Below are positions 1-9,050 of a stretch of DNA of 37,000 bases, one piece after another; position 1 is the stretch's first letter; each line of letters starts with the position of its first letter. The position numbers and the translations under genes are program-made. The DNA is taken from positions 14,087,446-14,124,445 of the forward strand of contig CM043969.1 of NCBI GenBank assembly GCA_014529385.2, given 5' to 3'. The notes beneath the pieces are model-generated. The model was not told the DNA's origin. It saw only the letters and a program-made list of their open reading frames with translations, and made no database searches. This DNA comes from Adiantum capillus-veneris (lineage: Eukaryota; Streptophyta; Polypodiopsida; Polypodiales; Pteridaceae).

Positions 1-440
1 TGGAAAGGATGGATGCTCTTTTTTCCACAATCCTCAATACCTTTCTTTATTTGTTTTGGTAAAAAATGTCGTTGATTGAGAAAATCTTATGTTTTGTTGG
101 ATCTTTTGGCCTATGAAAGGGCATAAGGTTCATCGTGCAAGGTTGTTGCAACATCGAAACCGTTGGATTCTTTGGTTGGATGAGCGCCACATGGCAAGGG
201 TCTTTGTAAAATAGCTTTGTTGTCTCTTCAATTGTTTCCTTACACTTTCTTTAAGAGACAAGTGTCCCTAAGGGATTCAAAAGTCTTGTGAATAGAAAGT
301 GACTTTAGAGATCAAAACATTAAACAAAATATTCATAGGAGTTTGATCTTATGATGCAGTCTTCGACAAGATCTTTTTGTCTAAGCGGCATCAATCTTTC
401 CTCCCCCCTTACCTTCAACAGGCCATCGTGAGCCGTCACC
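1..440. other. Intergenic, no supported gene
   Basis: I see no convincing gene here. The longest plus-strand reading frame with an ATG (113-214) gives 33 residues with no motif I recognise and is probably chance or a remnant. The stretch precedes the minus-strand retroelement tail that starts at about 441. Confidence 0.4.
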
Positions 441-1110
441 TTGTTTTTTCACCAAACTCACAAAAGTGAGTATATTTATATATTAATCAAAAACAAAAAG
501 TTACAATGAAGGCCGTGCTCCACCCGAGCCATGGCGTCTAACAACCACCAATCCAAAGGATCACCTCGTACATCGGCTGATAAAAGGAGCCACCCTTAGA
601 CCATAGACAGCCTTGGGACACACAACTTAACTTGAGGTTGCTACCAAGGAGAAGGCCTTGCCACAACCCACCCCTTGACCACCAAGCAAGAGCAACAAGA
701 GTTGGCAACATCATATTTTCTTCGTCTTTGCTTACGCAAAGTGATAGTGTTTGTCTTGATACCCTTGACCTCCAACAGATGGCTCACAAGGTCCATTTGT
801 ATGCCCTGTGTTTTACTTGAATTGGACTCAGGTTGACTAGATACACTTGATAATCGTGTCTCAATGGCAGGGTTATCCATCGGCTTTGGTTTGTCCTGCT
901 TCTCCTCAATCTGATTCTCCATACTTACCTTGGTAGAGGGATCGGCCGATACTGCCAATTCCTCTTGCATCTCCACAGTTGGGCAGTCCTTCTCTTTAGC
1001 CACCTCCCCGCTTGCCTTAGCCTCTTCACTCGTCTGTTTTGCTTTGTTGGATTTTAATAATTGTTTTTCTTTGTTTGCAATGAAAAATAAAATGATTGAT
1101 AATTAAGATG
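441..1110 (-). mobile_element. Decayed non-LTR retroelement-like 3' end (minus)
   Basis: Read on the minus strand, the segment ends in a stem-loop (ACTCAC, four-base loop, GTGAGT; 456-471) followed by TTTGGTGAAAAAACAA, which looks like the 3' tail and poly(A) of a LINE or SINE. A second copy of this tail architecture occurs at 5767-5860 with a longer poly(A). Upstream, the reading frame at 641-1100 looks coding and is followed by further coding-like sequence with a stop. The family assignment is an inference from the tail and from the repeat in the window; no reverse transcriptase motif is present here. It could also be the 3' part of a host gene copied by retroposition. Confidence 0.35.
641..1105 (-). 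pseudogene. Coding-like Lys/Glu/Ser-rich remnant, unknown product
   Basis: An open minus-strand frame extends from about 1105 (no ATG needed to keep it open) to the stop at 641. The protein is hydrophilic and rich in K, E, S and Q (for example AKEKDCPTVEMQEELAV), then becomes basic (LRKQRRRK) and ends with a Cys/Trp-containing stretch. No known domain is visible. The composition would fit the poorly conserved ORF1/linker part of a retroelement or a disordered host protein. It lies directly upstream of the stem-loop/poly(A) tail at 441-471 on the same strand, which suggests that both belong to one retroposed unit. Confidence 0.3.
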
Positions 1111-1244
1111 GTAAGCATTCATCAAATAGTACACCATGTTAAAAATTTCGGCCCAATTTTCAAGATTGACAAATTTAGATATCTTAAAAGATGAGAGCAT
1201 AGTCCTATCCACTATCAGTCACATTGTCGTGTCCACTCATCAAA

Positions 1245-1460
1245 TAAAATGGCACCATCACTTTTATTTAACGCATAAGCTAAGACAATAGGAAGTAAAT
1301 GACTCCACTCTAGAGTAACCTAAAGCCTGAGGGCCTTCCACGTTTGTAGTTTCTCGACTTTCTAATCGGTAGGCCTTGTTGATCTGCACTTGTTGTACTT
1401 CATAAAACGGTCCTTAATTCTTCTTATTCTGGATCTTTTTATGCTTTTGGTGCTTTCCTG
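1245..1460 (-). pseudogene. Possible retrotransposon integrase C-terminal remnant
   Basis: Minus-strand translation of about 1300-1410 contains a stretch beginning GPFYEVQQV and continuing INKAYRLES, preceded by a Lys-rich HKKIQNK segment with a stop. The pattern basic segment, GP(F/Y), then (A/T)YRL resembles the SH3-like C-terminal end of Ty3/gypsy integrases. Only about 55 residues match in style and there is no catalytic core, so this is a small fragment at best. Confidence 0.25.
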
Positions 1461-2071
1461 GATCGTGCTTTATTGTAAAGTACCAAATCATATGGCTAAA
1501 ACATGTTGCTAAGGTCTACTTTGAGAATAGCCATAGAAGCATGAATAATAGGTCAGCATGATTATAAGCTATAATTGTTTTGTATTTAGTTTTTATTACA
1601 AATTAAAAATTTATAGCTTCTAAGAGCCATGATTTTCATAAATATTCCATCACAAACATCTAGTGTCCACATGGAGCTCTACCTTTAACAATTTGTTACT
1701 TTTAGTCAGAATTCAACAGTGCATCCATTTTTTAGTGTACCACATGAAAATTTATTAAATATTTCAATTTCACAACAAGAATATGGAGATTGTAGGACTA
1801 CTAAGAGTAATCAGATTTTCCCCAAAATTTTAGATGGGAAAAACCTTTGAAGGACACTTTTATGTCCTATAGAGTTACTTCACTTCATGACACAGGTAGG
1901 TTTCACTCTTCATTGAATTTCAATTATCTATATAAAGGACAAAACTTTAATTGCTAGACTTTATGGTACTGCATCAACAAGAACATGGTAAAAATTGTAC
2001 TTTTCTTTTTGAGAAATAAGTAAGATGCTTTCTTGGGAACATGGGGAAACTATTTGGATACACTTGCTAAG
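1461..2071. other. AT-rich intergenic stretch
   Basis: AT-rich sequence without a supported gene, RNA or repeat of notable length. Confidence 0.4.
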
Positions 2072-2226
2072 TGTGAGTGAGATAGAGGATAGAACTAACA
2101 TGCTAAGTGAGGGGACACTTGGTTATTGTAAAACTTGTCTCTTTACAAAGTTAGTGAGACACAGGATAGTACTCACATGCTAAGTGAGGGGACACTTGCT
2201 TGCTATAAACTTGTCTCTTTACAAAG
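2072..2226. repeat. Imperfect tandem duplication, ~77-bp period
   Basis: Two adjacent, slightly diverged copies share CATGCTAAGTGAGGGGACAC (starting 2099 and 2176) and ACTTGTCTCTTTACAAAGT. The spacing gives a 77-bp period. The short frame through the second copy (2135-2347) shows no protein motif and is not called. Confidence 0.75.
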
Positions 2227-2597
2227 TCCTTCAAACATGGTAAAGAGCCTTTTTCTCCTGACACAAGATTTTTATGGAGTAATTACATGCCCTCAACCAC
2301 ATCTACGTACTACTCTAGAGGCGTATTTTGACAAACCAGTCAAATAACATCGCTCTAAAGAGTTTAACAAGCCTTTTATTAAAAGGTTATTTTGTCTCTA
2401 ATCATCATCAAAACTATTATTTTTTTTACCATAATTGATTTTTAAATCCCTCCGATTATTGCACTTTGTTCGATTTATCCTTACTTGATGAGAATAAAAA
2501 TGTTGATATGCTATTGAACACAAACAATTCGTTAACATGATTACAAGATGCACCACTGTGTCTGATCAAAATGAGGGATAAGTTAGGCGAGTTTGAT

Positions 2598-2745
2598 CAT
2601 AAAATAGTGTAAAAACCCAAAAAATTCCGCCCCAAAATAGAGGAAAATAGTGTAAAAATCCAAAAAATATCCCTAATATTCTAAAATTTTCTCTTGGCAA
2701 ACTCAAGGAAAGGAAATTGTATGTTTGGAAAAAGGATTTATCCCA
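2598..2745. repeat. Dispersed AT-rich repeat, two tandem starts
   Basis: The phrase AAAATAGTGTAAAAA occurs at about 2603 and 2645 within a tandem partial duplication. A related phrase recurs at 3382-3400 (GAGGAAAATAGTGTTAAAAA), followed in both places by similar sequence down to an AATTGT...GGATT motif. This looks like a dispersed noncoding repeat of unknown class. Confidence 0.5.
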
Positions 2746-2836
2746 AACACTACCCTGACGCACGCGCGCACACACACACATTCACACATTACGTTGATTC
2801 ATGCACACACATTATCATAGGCAATTGAGGCAAGGA

Positions 2837-2838
<2 letters not shown>

Positions 2839-2874
<36 letters not shown>
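2839..2874. repeat. Microsatellite (AG)18
   Basis: Uninterrupted AG dinucleotide repeat. Confidence 0.95.
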
Positions 2875-2876
<2 letters not shown>

Positions 2877-3209
2877 GTTACTGATTAGATTAATAAAAAT
2901 ACAGTTCAAAAAGATCATGTCTCTATCCTCTTTCCCTACTACGATAACATCCTTTCCCATGGGCCCCTAAATCTTTGATATTGATTTAGCCAATCAAAAT
3001 GCTCATAGTGATATCATTTTCAAAAGGGAGCTTTTGGACAAACTACCCATCTCATTCCCTTAGATATGAGTATCCTAAATACAACATATAGGGTAGCCTC
3101 TTTTGTGCAAGAGACTTCTTGTTCCTCTAACATTTATGATGCTGACCCCTTTTCATTGTGATCACCATATCTTCGCCGATGATCGATGTTTTTTCGTACT
3201 TCCTTCAAC

Positions 3210-3212
<3 letters not shown>
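2875..3212. other. Intergenic, no supported gene
   Basis: No gene is seen. The plus frame from 3103 crosses the following microsatellite and looks like chance. Confidence 0.4.

Positions 3213-3261
<49 letters not shown>
3213..3261. repeat. Compound microsatellite (TC)15(AC)9
   Basis: A TC tract passes directly into an AC tract with no spacer. Confidence 0.95.
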
Positions 3262-3714
3262 AGCTCATGTAGCTCAGTGTTTGGGAAAAATGTGTCTCAA
3301 CTTACAATTGTGCCGCTTTTAGACTCAAAAATGCCGGTCGAGAGCACGAGAAAAAGGAAAAACTCATTTAGATTTTGAGGAAAATAGTGTTAAAAATTTA
3401 AAAATATTTACCTCAGTTTTTCAAAGTTACCAAAAGGAATTGTGTAAGGGATTCTCCCCTGAGACAACTTCTTTTTCGATGAAAATGGGATGGAGGCTTG
3501 GAGCATGCAGGGAGATCAGCAAGCGACCCACTGCTGTACGTAGCCTAATAAATAAATGACGGGGAGGGTGATTGATGATTGAAGGGCGAGACACGAGCTC
3601 CTGTAGCTGCGCTAGGCACCAATATGGCTACTCTCTCTTTCCCTACCTTTAATACTACCATGTGTACTGGCCCCGCCTCCCCATACCTAAAGCTGCGCCC
3701 GTCCTCTCCCTCTC
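3262..3714 (+). promoter_or_regulatory. Probable upstream region of the 3883 gene
   Basis: This stretch has no convincing ORF. It becomes GC-richer (about 3590-3710) than the surroundings just before a TATA box, as expected of a plant proximal promoter. It contains ACACGAGC- and GGCCCCGCC-like GC-rich motifs, but no cis-element can be assigned firmly. Confidence 0.35.
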
Positions 3715-3722
3715 TATATAAA
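3715..3722 (+). promoter_or_regulatory. TATA box (TATATAAA)
   Basis: TATATAAA in a CT-rich context lies about 160 bp upstream of the ATG at 3883. A start site near 3745-3750 would put the (AC)20(AG)17 microsatellite inside the 5' leader. Confidence 0.55.
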
Positions 3723-3759
3723 CTCTCGCAGATCACTCGTAGAGTCTCTGTGCATGCAC

Positions 3760-3760
<1 letters not shown>

Positions 3761-3834
<74 letters not shown>
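3761..3834 (+). repeat. Compound microsatellite (AC)20(AG)17
   Basis: AC tract (3761-3800) followed directly by AG tract (3801-3834). It probably lies in the transcribed 5' leader of the exon starting at 3883. The long frames of repeated TH, RE or SL residues across it are artefacts of the repeat. Confidence 0.95.
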
Positions 3835-3835
<1 letters not shown>

Positions 3836-3882
3836 CCCCGCATACACACATACACCCACTCACTCCCTTGCTCATAGGCGCC

Positions 3883-4014
3883 ATGAAGTTGAACGCCCTG
3901 CTCTGCAGTGCCCTCCTCCTTTCCTTATTCTCCTTGAGCGAGCTCAGCATCTGCTCTTTGGCCCGACACCAAATCGTCCTCTCCCCACTTGCTGCTGCTG
4001 CTCGCCATGGTTAG
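3883..4014 (+). CDS. First exon of a probable secreted small protein (signal peptide)
   Basis: An ATG in good context (GCGCCATGAAG) opens a 43-residue frame. Residues 1-27 are a textbook secretion signal: short basic n-region (MKL), hydrophobic core LLCSALLLSLFSL, and small residues before a likely cleavage after SLA. The remaining residues begin RHQIVLSPLAAAARHG. The stop at 4012-4014 falls inside GG/GTTAGT, a plausible 5' splice donor at 4010, so this is more likely a first exon than a complete 43-residue protein. TATA box and leader lie upstream at sensible distances. I could not find the next exon: the following sequence is an inverted-repeat element (4163-4651), which may lie in the intron or may have disrupted the gene. 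It could belong to a Cys-rich peptide, EPF-like or another secreted family; nothing after cleavage decides this. Confidence 0.5.
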   Translation: MKLNALLCSALLLSLFSLSELSICSLARHQIVLSPLAAAARHG

Positions 4015-4162
4015 TCTACTAGCCCTAATTTAGCACGTTCAACGTACAATAATTAAGGAATGCTCAACCTCTTCATCTCATCTATAACGAATGGAATACA
4101 GCCATGTTTTCAGGCCTAATAATATATCAGAAAACTTGCATTTATGGAAAAATTGAAGCTAG

Positions 4163-4651
4163 TGTGGTGTGCACCCAGTGAGATATAGAGATGGACCCAA
4201 ACTAATTGTGTCTTGCCTAAGGGCAAGCACCTCCGTTTATGCTATTCACTAGTACAAGCTCCATCCGGTTAATTTGGAGCGCTCAATGCCATGTGGCACG
4301 AGTGAGTACCCTCCCATTCAACTTCTTTGAAACTTTGAAGGGTGCCATGTAGGCACTAGCGCTCGAAATCTATCATCACTTGTACAAGCCAAGTTGCTGA
4401 CCACCACCACATCTGAATGGGGAGTACTGTGTATGCACCTCCTTTTATGCTATTCACTAGTGCAAGCAAAGATGTTGACCAGCCAAGAATCAGCCACATC
4501 TAGATGGACAAACCACCATTCGAATGTGGCCAACGTCCCATGGCTAGTTAGCATCTTGGCTTGTACTAGTGAATGGCAAGGAGGTTCTTGTCCTTAGGCA
4601 AGACACTCTTAAGTTTGGGTCCATCTCTATCTCCCACTTGTGCACACCACA
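4163..4651. mobile_element. MITE/foldback element with ~100-bp terminal inverted repeats
   Basis: The left arm starts TGTGGTGTGCACCCAGTGAG (4163) and runs through GATGGACCCAAAC, GTCTTGCCTAAGGGCAAG and TGCTATTCACTAGTACAAGC to about 4260. The right arm carries the reverse complement in the same order (GCTTGTACTAGTGAATGGCA ... GTTTGGGTCCATCTC ... GTGCACACCACA, about 4558-4651). Length is 489 bp. Inside, TGCTATTCACTAGTGCAAGC recurs near 4448, a partial internal copy of the arm. No coding capacity; a clear target-site duplication was not found. Confidence 0.75.
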
Positions 4652-5001
4652 ATACCTATCTACAGAAGTTACAATATCTACCCAAGTTTAGATCTTGAAA
4701 TGAAGGTCTCGTGAGAGTGAAAGGGAGACACCCTGCTATGCTTCTCCATCTAGTCCTATCCACCTAGGGCTAGGAGCTAGTAGTGGGGGAAATCTCAAAA
4801 ACAAGATAAATTCATATTTAAATAATGTAAACTCATCCTTGTCATAATTTGGTATACTCCAAGGATAGCCATTGTATTGGGAGAGATTATCTAATTCACA
4901 TCATCTTTCGTTTCTCATCGTTTGTATTCGCAATTGATAAATATAGTATAGTATAAAATTGGGTTATTTATTTCATTGTTTCGCTATTGGCTTCTAGAGT
5001 A
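4652..5001. other. Intergenic, no supported gene
   Basis: AT-rich sequence between two mobile elements; no gene or RNA recognised. Confidence 0.4.
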
Positions 5002-5136
5002 TCTTCTATACTATTATAAAAGGGGGAGGGATCCCCCCCCCCGCGCGAACATGTGTCGCAAGCTCCATGATCCTGCTCATTCCCGACAATGTCTTATGCA
5101 CCTAAGTGCGCTCAATGAGAGAGAGATAGGGCATGC

Positions 5137-5186
<50 letters not shown>

Positions 5187-5205
5187 AGGCCACCGGCCGT
5201 ACTAG
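5002..5205 (+). mobile_element. Small non-autonomous Helitron-like element
   Basis: The left end reads TCTTCTATACTATTATAAAA, very close to the TC...TATACTA-TATAAAAG start of many plant Helitrons. The right end is a GGCC-ACC-GGCC hairpin (5188-5198) followed after three bases by CTAG. The element sits between A (5001) and T (5206), the host dinucleotide expected for Helitron insertion. Near the left end is a G-run/C-run palindrome around GGATCC, and a (GA)22 microsatellite fills 5139-5182. At 204 bp it encodes nothing. The combination of 5' TC, 3' hairpin plus CTRR and AT insertion site is good structural evidence, but each signal is short. Confidence 0.55.
5139..5182. repeat. Microsatellite (GA)22
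   Basis: Uninterrupted GA repeat inside the Helitron-like element. Confidence 0.95.
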
Positions 5206-5206
5206 T

Positions 5207-5766
5207 AACTATAGTTAATTGTCTCTTCTGCCCTAGCAAATAATCAATCATGCTACAATCATTTACTTTTCTCCAACAAAAAAGAAGATCATGAGATTAG
5301 AGCTTAAAATGAGAACCATGTGTTTTGATTATTTTAACACGCAATTTGAAGCACTAAGCATGATCCAAACCAACGCATGTGCAAATGAAGTTCATATAAT
5401 GAGGCTCACATTGTCAAGTTCATTCATATGCATCCATGGTTCCACCAAATTAATTCTTTGAATGAGTCCTTTCACTCAAAGCCAAGGCATGTCCAACTTT
5501 GGAAATTCATAGTTTAAAGATAAGTATTGGTTTTTTCCTTTTGCATTCGAGTTCTAAAATATTTTCTTATTTTTGGTACAGGCACAATTACTCTTGTTTC
5601 CACACACAAATCTCTTTTACAAGGCAACAAGAAAACTTTGGAAGACAACCCAAAAAAGAGCTTAAAGAGGACATCACACCAAAAGGTACCTATGTTCAAT
5701 ACTAGGTTGTTTAAGATTGAGCAATTCTAGGTAAGCTGAAATCTACTAAGTGCTTCATACGTAGTC
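5207..5766. other. Intergenic, no supported gene
   Basis: Three short overlapping frames at 5499-5730 on both strands have no recognisable protein features. TTTTTGGTACAG near 5581 resembles a 3' splice site, but no partner exon could be defined. Confidence 0.35.
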
Positions 5767-5860
5767 TTTTTTTTTTTTTTTCAAAACGCACAATTGTGAG
5801 TGGATAGTATTAAGAACATCAAAAATATATAGCAACCTCGAGCTTAGACCGAGCCTCGAG
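5767..5860 (-). mobile_element. LINE/SINE-like 3' tail with poly(A) (minus)
   Basis: Minus-strand reading gives CTCGAGGCTCGGTCTAAGC, a short AT stretch, a stem-loop (ACTCAC, AATT, GTGCGT; 5786-5801) and then about 15 A (5767-5781 as T on plus). This is the same stem-loop-then-A-tail order as at 441-471. Only the tail is recognisable. Confidence 0.4.
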
Positions 5861-6059
5861 GGTCACAGGATTGTAGTTTTTCTTAAGCTACTTGGTGGCC
5901 AAAGTATGTGAAATGGATTGACTAGAAAAATATTTTTGAGATACAACAAAGAAAGAATAAGAGAAACAAAGAATATACTTATGCTTACGAATGTTGGTTT
6001 TAGGTTTCTATACATGGAGTTGTAAATCTTGATATATGAATAGACACAAAGTAAAAATA

Positions 6060-6478
6060 GCATTGGAAACGGGATGAGGTTTGAGAGGGCCTCTTTATTT
6101 GCTATGAGATTATGGAAGTCACTAATCTTTTGACAAATAGGTGTGTTTCATGTGTTTAAGAATGTTGGGTGTGTAAGAGAGGTATAAGAGTGGTCAAAGC
6201 ATGCACTTTTTTCCCCAAAAGAAGAGGTGGACGAATTTATGATTTTCAGTCTTTTATAACTCCACACAATTTTTAATTCGAACGGAGATTATAGATAGTA
6301 ATTTTCACATCGAGCTCTTTTGATCTATATGCTGCATGATATGGTTTTACTTGCTACATTTTAAAGTTAAATCGTTTTACTTATTTGTCTGAATTCAAAA
6401 GATGGCATTTGATCGCTTCCTTAATACTAAAAAGTTTTACTAAAGAGGACCTTTTAAACCCCATTCTCTTTCTAATTC
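6060..6478. mobile_element. TIR element (MITE-like), copy 1
   Basis: Shares its length, internal order and ends with 8583-9050. Common landmarks are GGGCCTCTTTATTT near the left end, TTTTGACAAATAGGT, GGGTGTGTAAGAGA, ATGCACTTTT, ATCGAGCTCTTTT-like, GATATGGTTTTACTTG and AAAGAGGACC-TT-AACCCCATTCTC at the right end. Left and right ends are inverted copies of each other over about 25-30 bp (GAGGTTTGAGAGGGCCTCTTTA against its complement). Noncoding, roughly 420 bp. The superfamily is uncertain; no target duplication is clear. Confidence 0.65.
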
Positions 6479-6961
6479 TTGAATATCAATATTAAGAGTA
6501 TTCTTGTTGTCAACTAATTCTCACATACTCTCAAAATTTGGGTTATCCAAAACAATCTTCAAAGGAAAAGCACTTATTATTATTGATTAACCTCCAATTA
6601 TTATCTATTTTCTTGAGATGATCTTGCAATGCACAACTAAGTCACTTCTTTCTAGACCATAGAAAAAATATTGCTTGAATAAATTTTGTATATTAAGCTA
6701 TCTCATAGACAATAAAATTTGATAATATTATGTAAATGGTCGAAGTCATTTAAACGATCTCTTTGATGTTTATAAATATATTTACAAATATGCCTATAAA
6801 TAAATGCTCAAGCTCATTGGTATGCCATAGCAAATATTTTAAAAATCATAACCCTTAAAGTTTAAACTTTTGTCCAATAAAGGATTACTTTTTGAATGGC
6901 AAAGCATTGACAAAATTCAAATGGTTAGGGAGGAAATGGATTTGATTCAGTCCTTTTTGTT
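6479..6961. other. AT-rich intergenic stretch
   Basis: No gene or structured repeat recognised. Confidence 0.4.
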
Positions 6962-7165
6962 TCATGCAGCCACTTCGTCTGGAAAAGAAGGGACGGCTCC
7001 TAGTAGTTGATGAAATAGATTATGTGGGACCAAGGACTCACCCTCCAACAAAACCCCCTCGTAGATAAAAAAGAATCTGTTGGTTAAGTAAATAGTGTGA
7101 TCGTTGATTCTAATAGAAACCCAGTTTTGGGAGCCTTGAGTAAGCAACTTATCTACCTGCACCTT
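6962..7165 (-). pseudogene. Coding-like exon remnant, unknown product
   Basis: The minus frame gives about 65 residues with mixed, protein-like composition (QNWVSIRINDHTIYLTN, then FFFIYEGVLLEGESLV, ending PSFPDEVAA and a stop). Possible splice acceptors (TTTACAAAG and GGTGCAG) lie just upstream and a possible donor (GGAGG/GTGAGTCC) lies inside. No family is recognised and the neighbourhood shows no further exon, so this may be a retroelement or gene fragment, or chance. Confidence 0.25.
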
Positions 7166-7419
7166 TGTAAAGAATGAGAACCTTGCATATCTCTCCTTCT
7201 CTTAACAATGTTTATTGAGCCCAGCATGGTGTTAAAGTTATAGCATCTCAAGTGAATGATCCCAATATCTGTTTTGGCTTTAAGTATTTATTTTACTTAT
7301 TTGTCAAAGTCTTGGGCAAGGCAATTTATCTAGGGGGTTCTTAAGGTCCCATAGGCTTATATATAAGCACCACCTTGCTCCCATTGTAAATCACTAATTC
7401 ATTTCCGAGTTCGTTAGTT

Positions 7420-7425
<6 letters not shown>
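7166..7425. other. Intergenic; possible promoter-like TATATATAAGC
   Basis: A TATATATAAGCACC motif at about 7359-7372 lies 55-70 bp upstream of a (TC)n/(AC)n tract, an arrangement like the TATA box plus microsatellite leader at 3715-3834. No ORF follows, so it is only suggestive. Confidence 0.25.
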
Positions 7426-7485
<60 letters not shown>

Positions 7486-7512
7486 TCACTCCCACTCACA
7501 CACACACACACA
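7426..7512. repeat. Compound microsatellite (TC)21(AC)n with interruption
   Basis: TC tract (7426-7467), AC tract to about 7485, a short CACTCACTCCCACTCA interruption, then a second AC tract to 7512. Confidence 0.95.
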
Positions 7513-7776
7513 TGTATTCTTACTATTTCTCTATGCTTTTGCATCGTCCACTTTGACACATGGATTTTGATCGATGATTTTAATATGATGCTTGATTTGG
7601 TATTTTAATCTCGTTAGGACTCTAGTTTTAAAAACTGCTATAATCAACACGTATTTGTGAAGATCTTATGTTTTGGATGATCATGACGGTGCTTATGGTG
7701 TTTCAAAGTATCTTTTCAATGGTCTTTACTTTCTCTATAGTGAAATATTTAAGGAGGCATTGCTATTTTTTAACAC

Positions 7777-7988
7777 TTCAAGATTTATAGATAATAACTA
7801 GCTAAATGCATGATAAGGTAGTACACTAGCTACCACTTTATTGTAGTGGTAGACACAACCATTATTTTGACAGTATCCCCATTTCAAGATTTATAGATAA
7901 TAACAAGGTAAATGCATGATAAGGAATTACACTAGCTACCACTTTTTTTTGTAGTGGTAGACACAATTATTTTGACAAAATCCCCATC
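7777..7988. repeat. Imperfect tandem duplication, 106-bp period
   Basis: Unit 1 (7777-7882) and unit 2 (7883 to about 7988) share TTCAAGATTTATAGATAATA, TAAATGCATGATAAGG, ACACTAGCTACCACTTT and GTAGTGGTAGACACAA. Each unit carries a small inverted repeat CTACCACT...AGTGGTAG. A minus frame at 7936-8157 overlaps unit 2 and is not supported as a gene. Confidence 0.8.
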
Positions 7989-8189
7989 CAAAATTTGAAA
8001 AATAGACCCAAAAGTATGCATTTGGAAGAAGGATATTAAGTGCCTTTAGGTCACATATTGTACAAAACACTTTGATTTCATTTGATATAAGAACTTGGTT
8101 GGTGGCTACCACCTTAATACCAATGTTTGTGTTTAGTGCACCTTTTCTTGCATGCACCCAACTTGGTAAGTCAAATTAAAAGTAAATGT

Positions 8190-8275
8190 ATTGGTGGTTT
8201 AGTATAATATGGATAAGCTTCTAGAAAATTATTTTAAAAAAGTGGTTTATTATAATATGGATAAGCTTCAACAAA
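8190..8275. repeat. Short direct repeat (~30 bp, two copies)
   Basis: GTGGTTTAGTATAATATGG and GTGGTTTATTATAATATGG, each followed by ATAAGCTTC, lie about 48 bp apart. Confidence 0.7.
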
Positions 8276-8582
8276 TAATTTCCTTTTGCAATGGTCAACC
8301 AGTATAGTAACTAGTTTTAATTTGGACTACACTAGTAAAGTAACTAGTTTTAAGGTTTAGTTTTAACTAGCTAAAAAGAGTCATTTTGCTTGTGATTTTA
8401 GTTCAAAAGCAAAAATTATTTTTCAAAATAGATCAAAGTTTTTGAGTTAATGAATAAACAGAAAGCTGGTTATTTTTCAAATACTGAAAAAAAAGGTTTT
8501 TAGATTTCTTGAATGTAAATAAGTGTCTTTCTCAAACATGGAATCTCTAAGGAACTAGATTTTTTGCCATATCGAATAACCA
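8276..8582. other. AT-rich intergenic stretch
   Basis: Contains a few short AACTAGTTTTAA-type repeats at 8308-8375; no gene. Confidence 0.4.
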
Positions 8583-9050
8583 ATCATTAGGAAGAGGATG
8601 GTGTATAGGAGGGCCTCTTTATTTTCCATGAGCTTATGGAGGTGATTAATATTTTGACAAATAGGTATATGTCATCTGTACAAGAATGGTGGGTGTGTAA
8701 GAGATGTGTAAAAGTGATCAAAGGATGCACTTTTCCCCCAAAAAGAAGGTGGACACTTATATAATTTTAGACCTTCCATAACTCTCACATATTATCTCCA
8801 ATTTGAGTGGAGATCATCAATCTACAATCTACGCGTCGAGCTCTTTCCATAAATATGCTACATGATATGGTTTTACTTGTTATATTTTAAATTCCATTTT
8901 GGGAAAAAAATTTGAATTCAAATAAACTAGCCGTTTTGCCTATTTGAATTCAAAAGTTGTGCTTTTACTAGTTTTTTAATACTAAAAGTTTGACTTCCTT
9001 AAACTGCCAAATAAAGAGGTCCTTGTAGACCCCATTCTCTTCTTAATGAT
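8583..9050. mobile_element. TIR element (MITE-like), copy 2
   Basis: Second copy of the element at 6060-6478. Here the ends are inverted repeats of each other over about 40 bp: left ATCATTAGGAAGAGGATGG ... GGGCCTCTTTATT, right the complement of ATCATTAAGAAGAGAATGGG ... GGACCTCTTTATT. The better-preserved ends define the family: about 470 bp, noncoding, AT-rich. Confidence 0.7.

Noticed and set aside
3545-4022. Long ORFs on both strands over the (AC)(AG) tract
   Set aside because: Depend on the microsatellite; the shorter ORF starting at 3883 has TATA box, leader and signal peptide in its favour.
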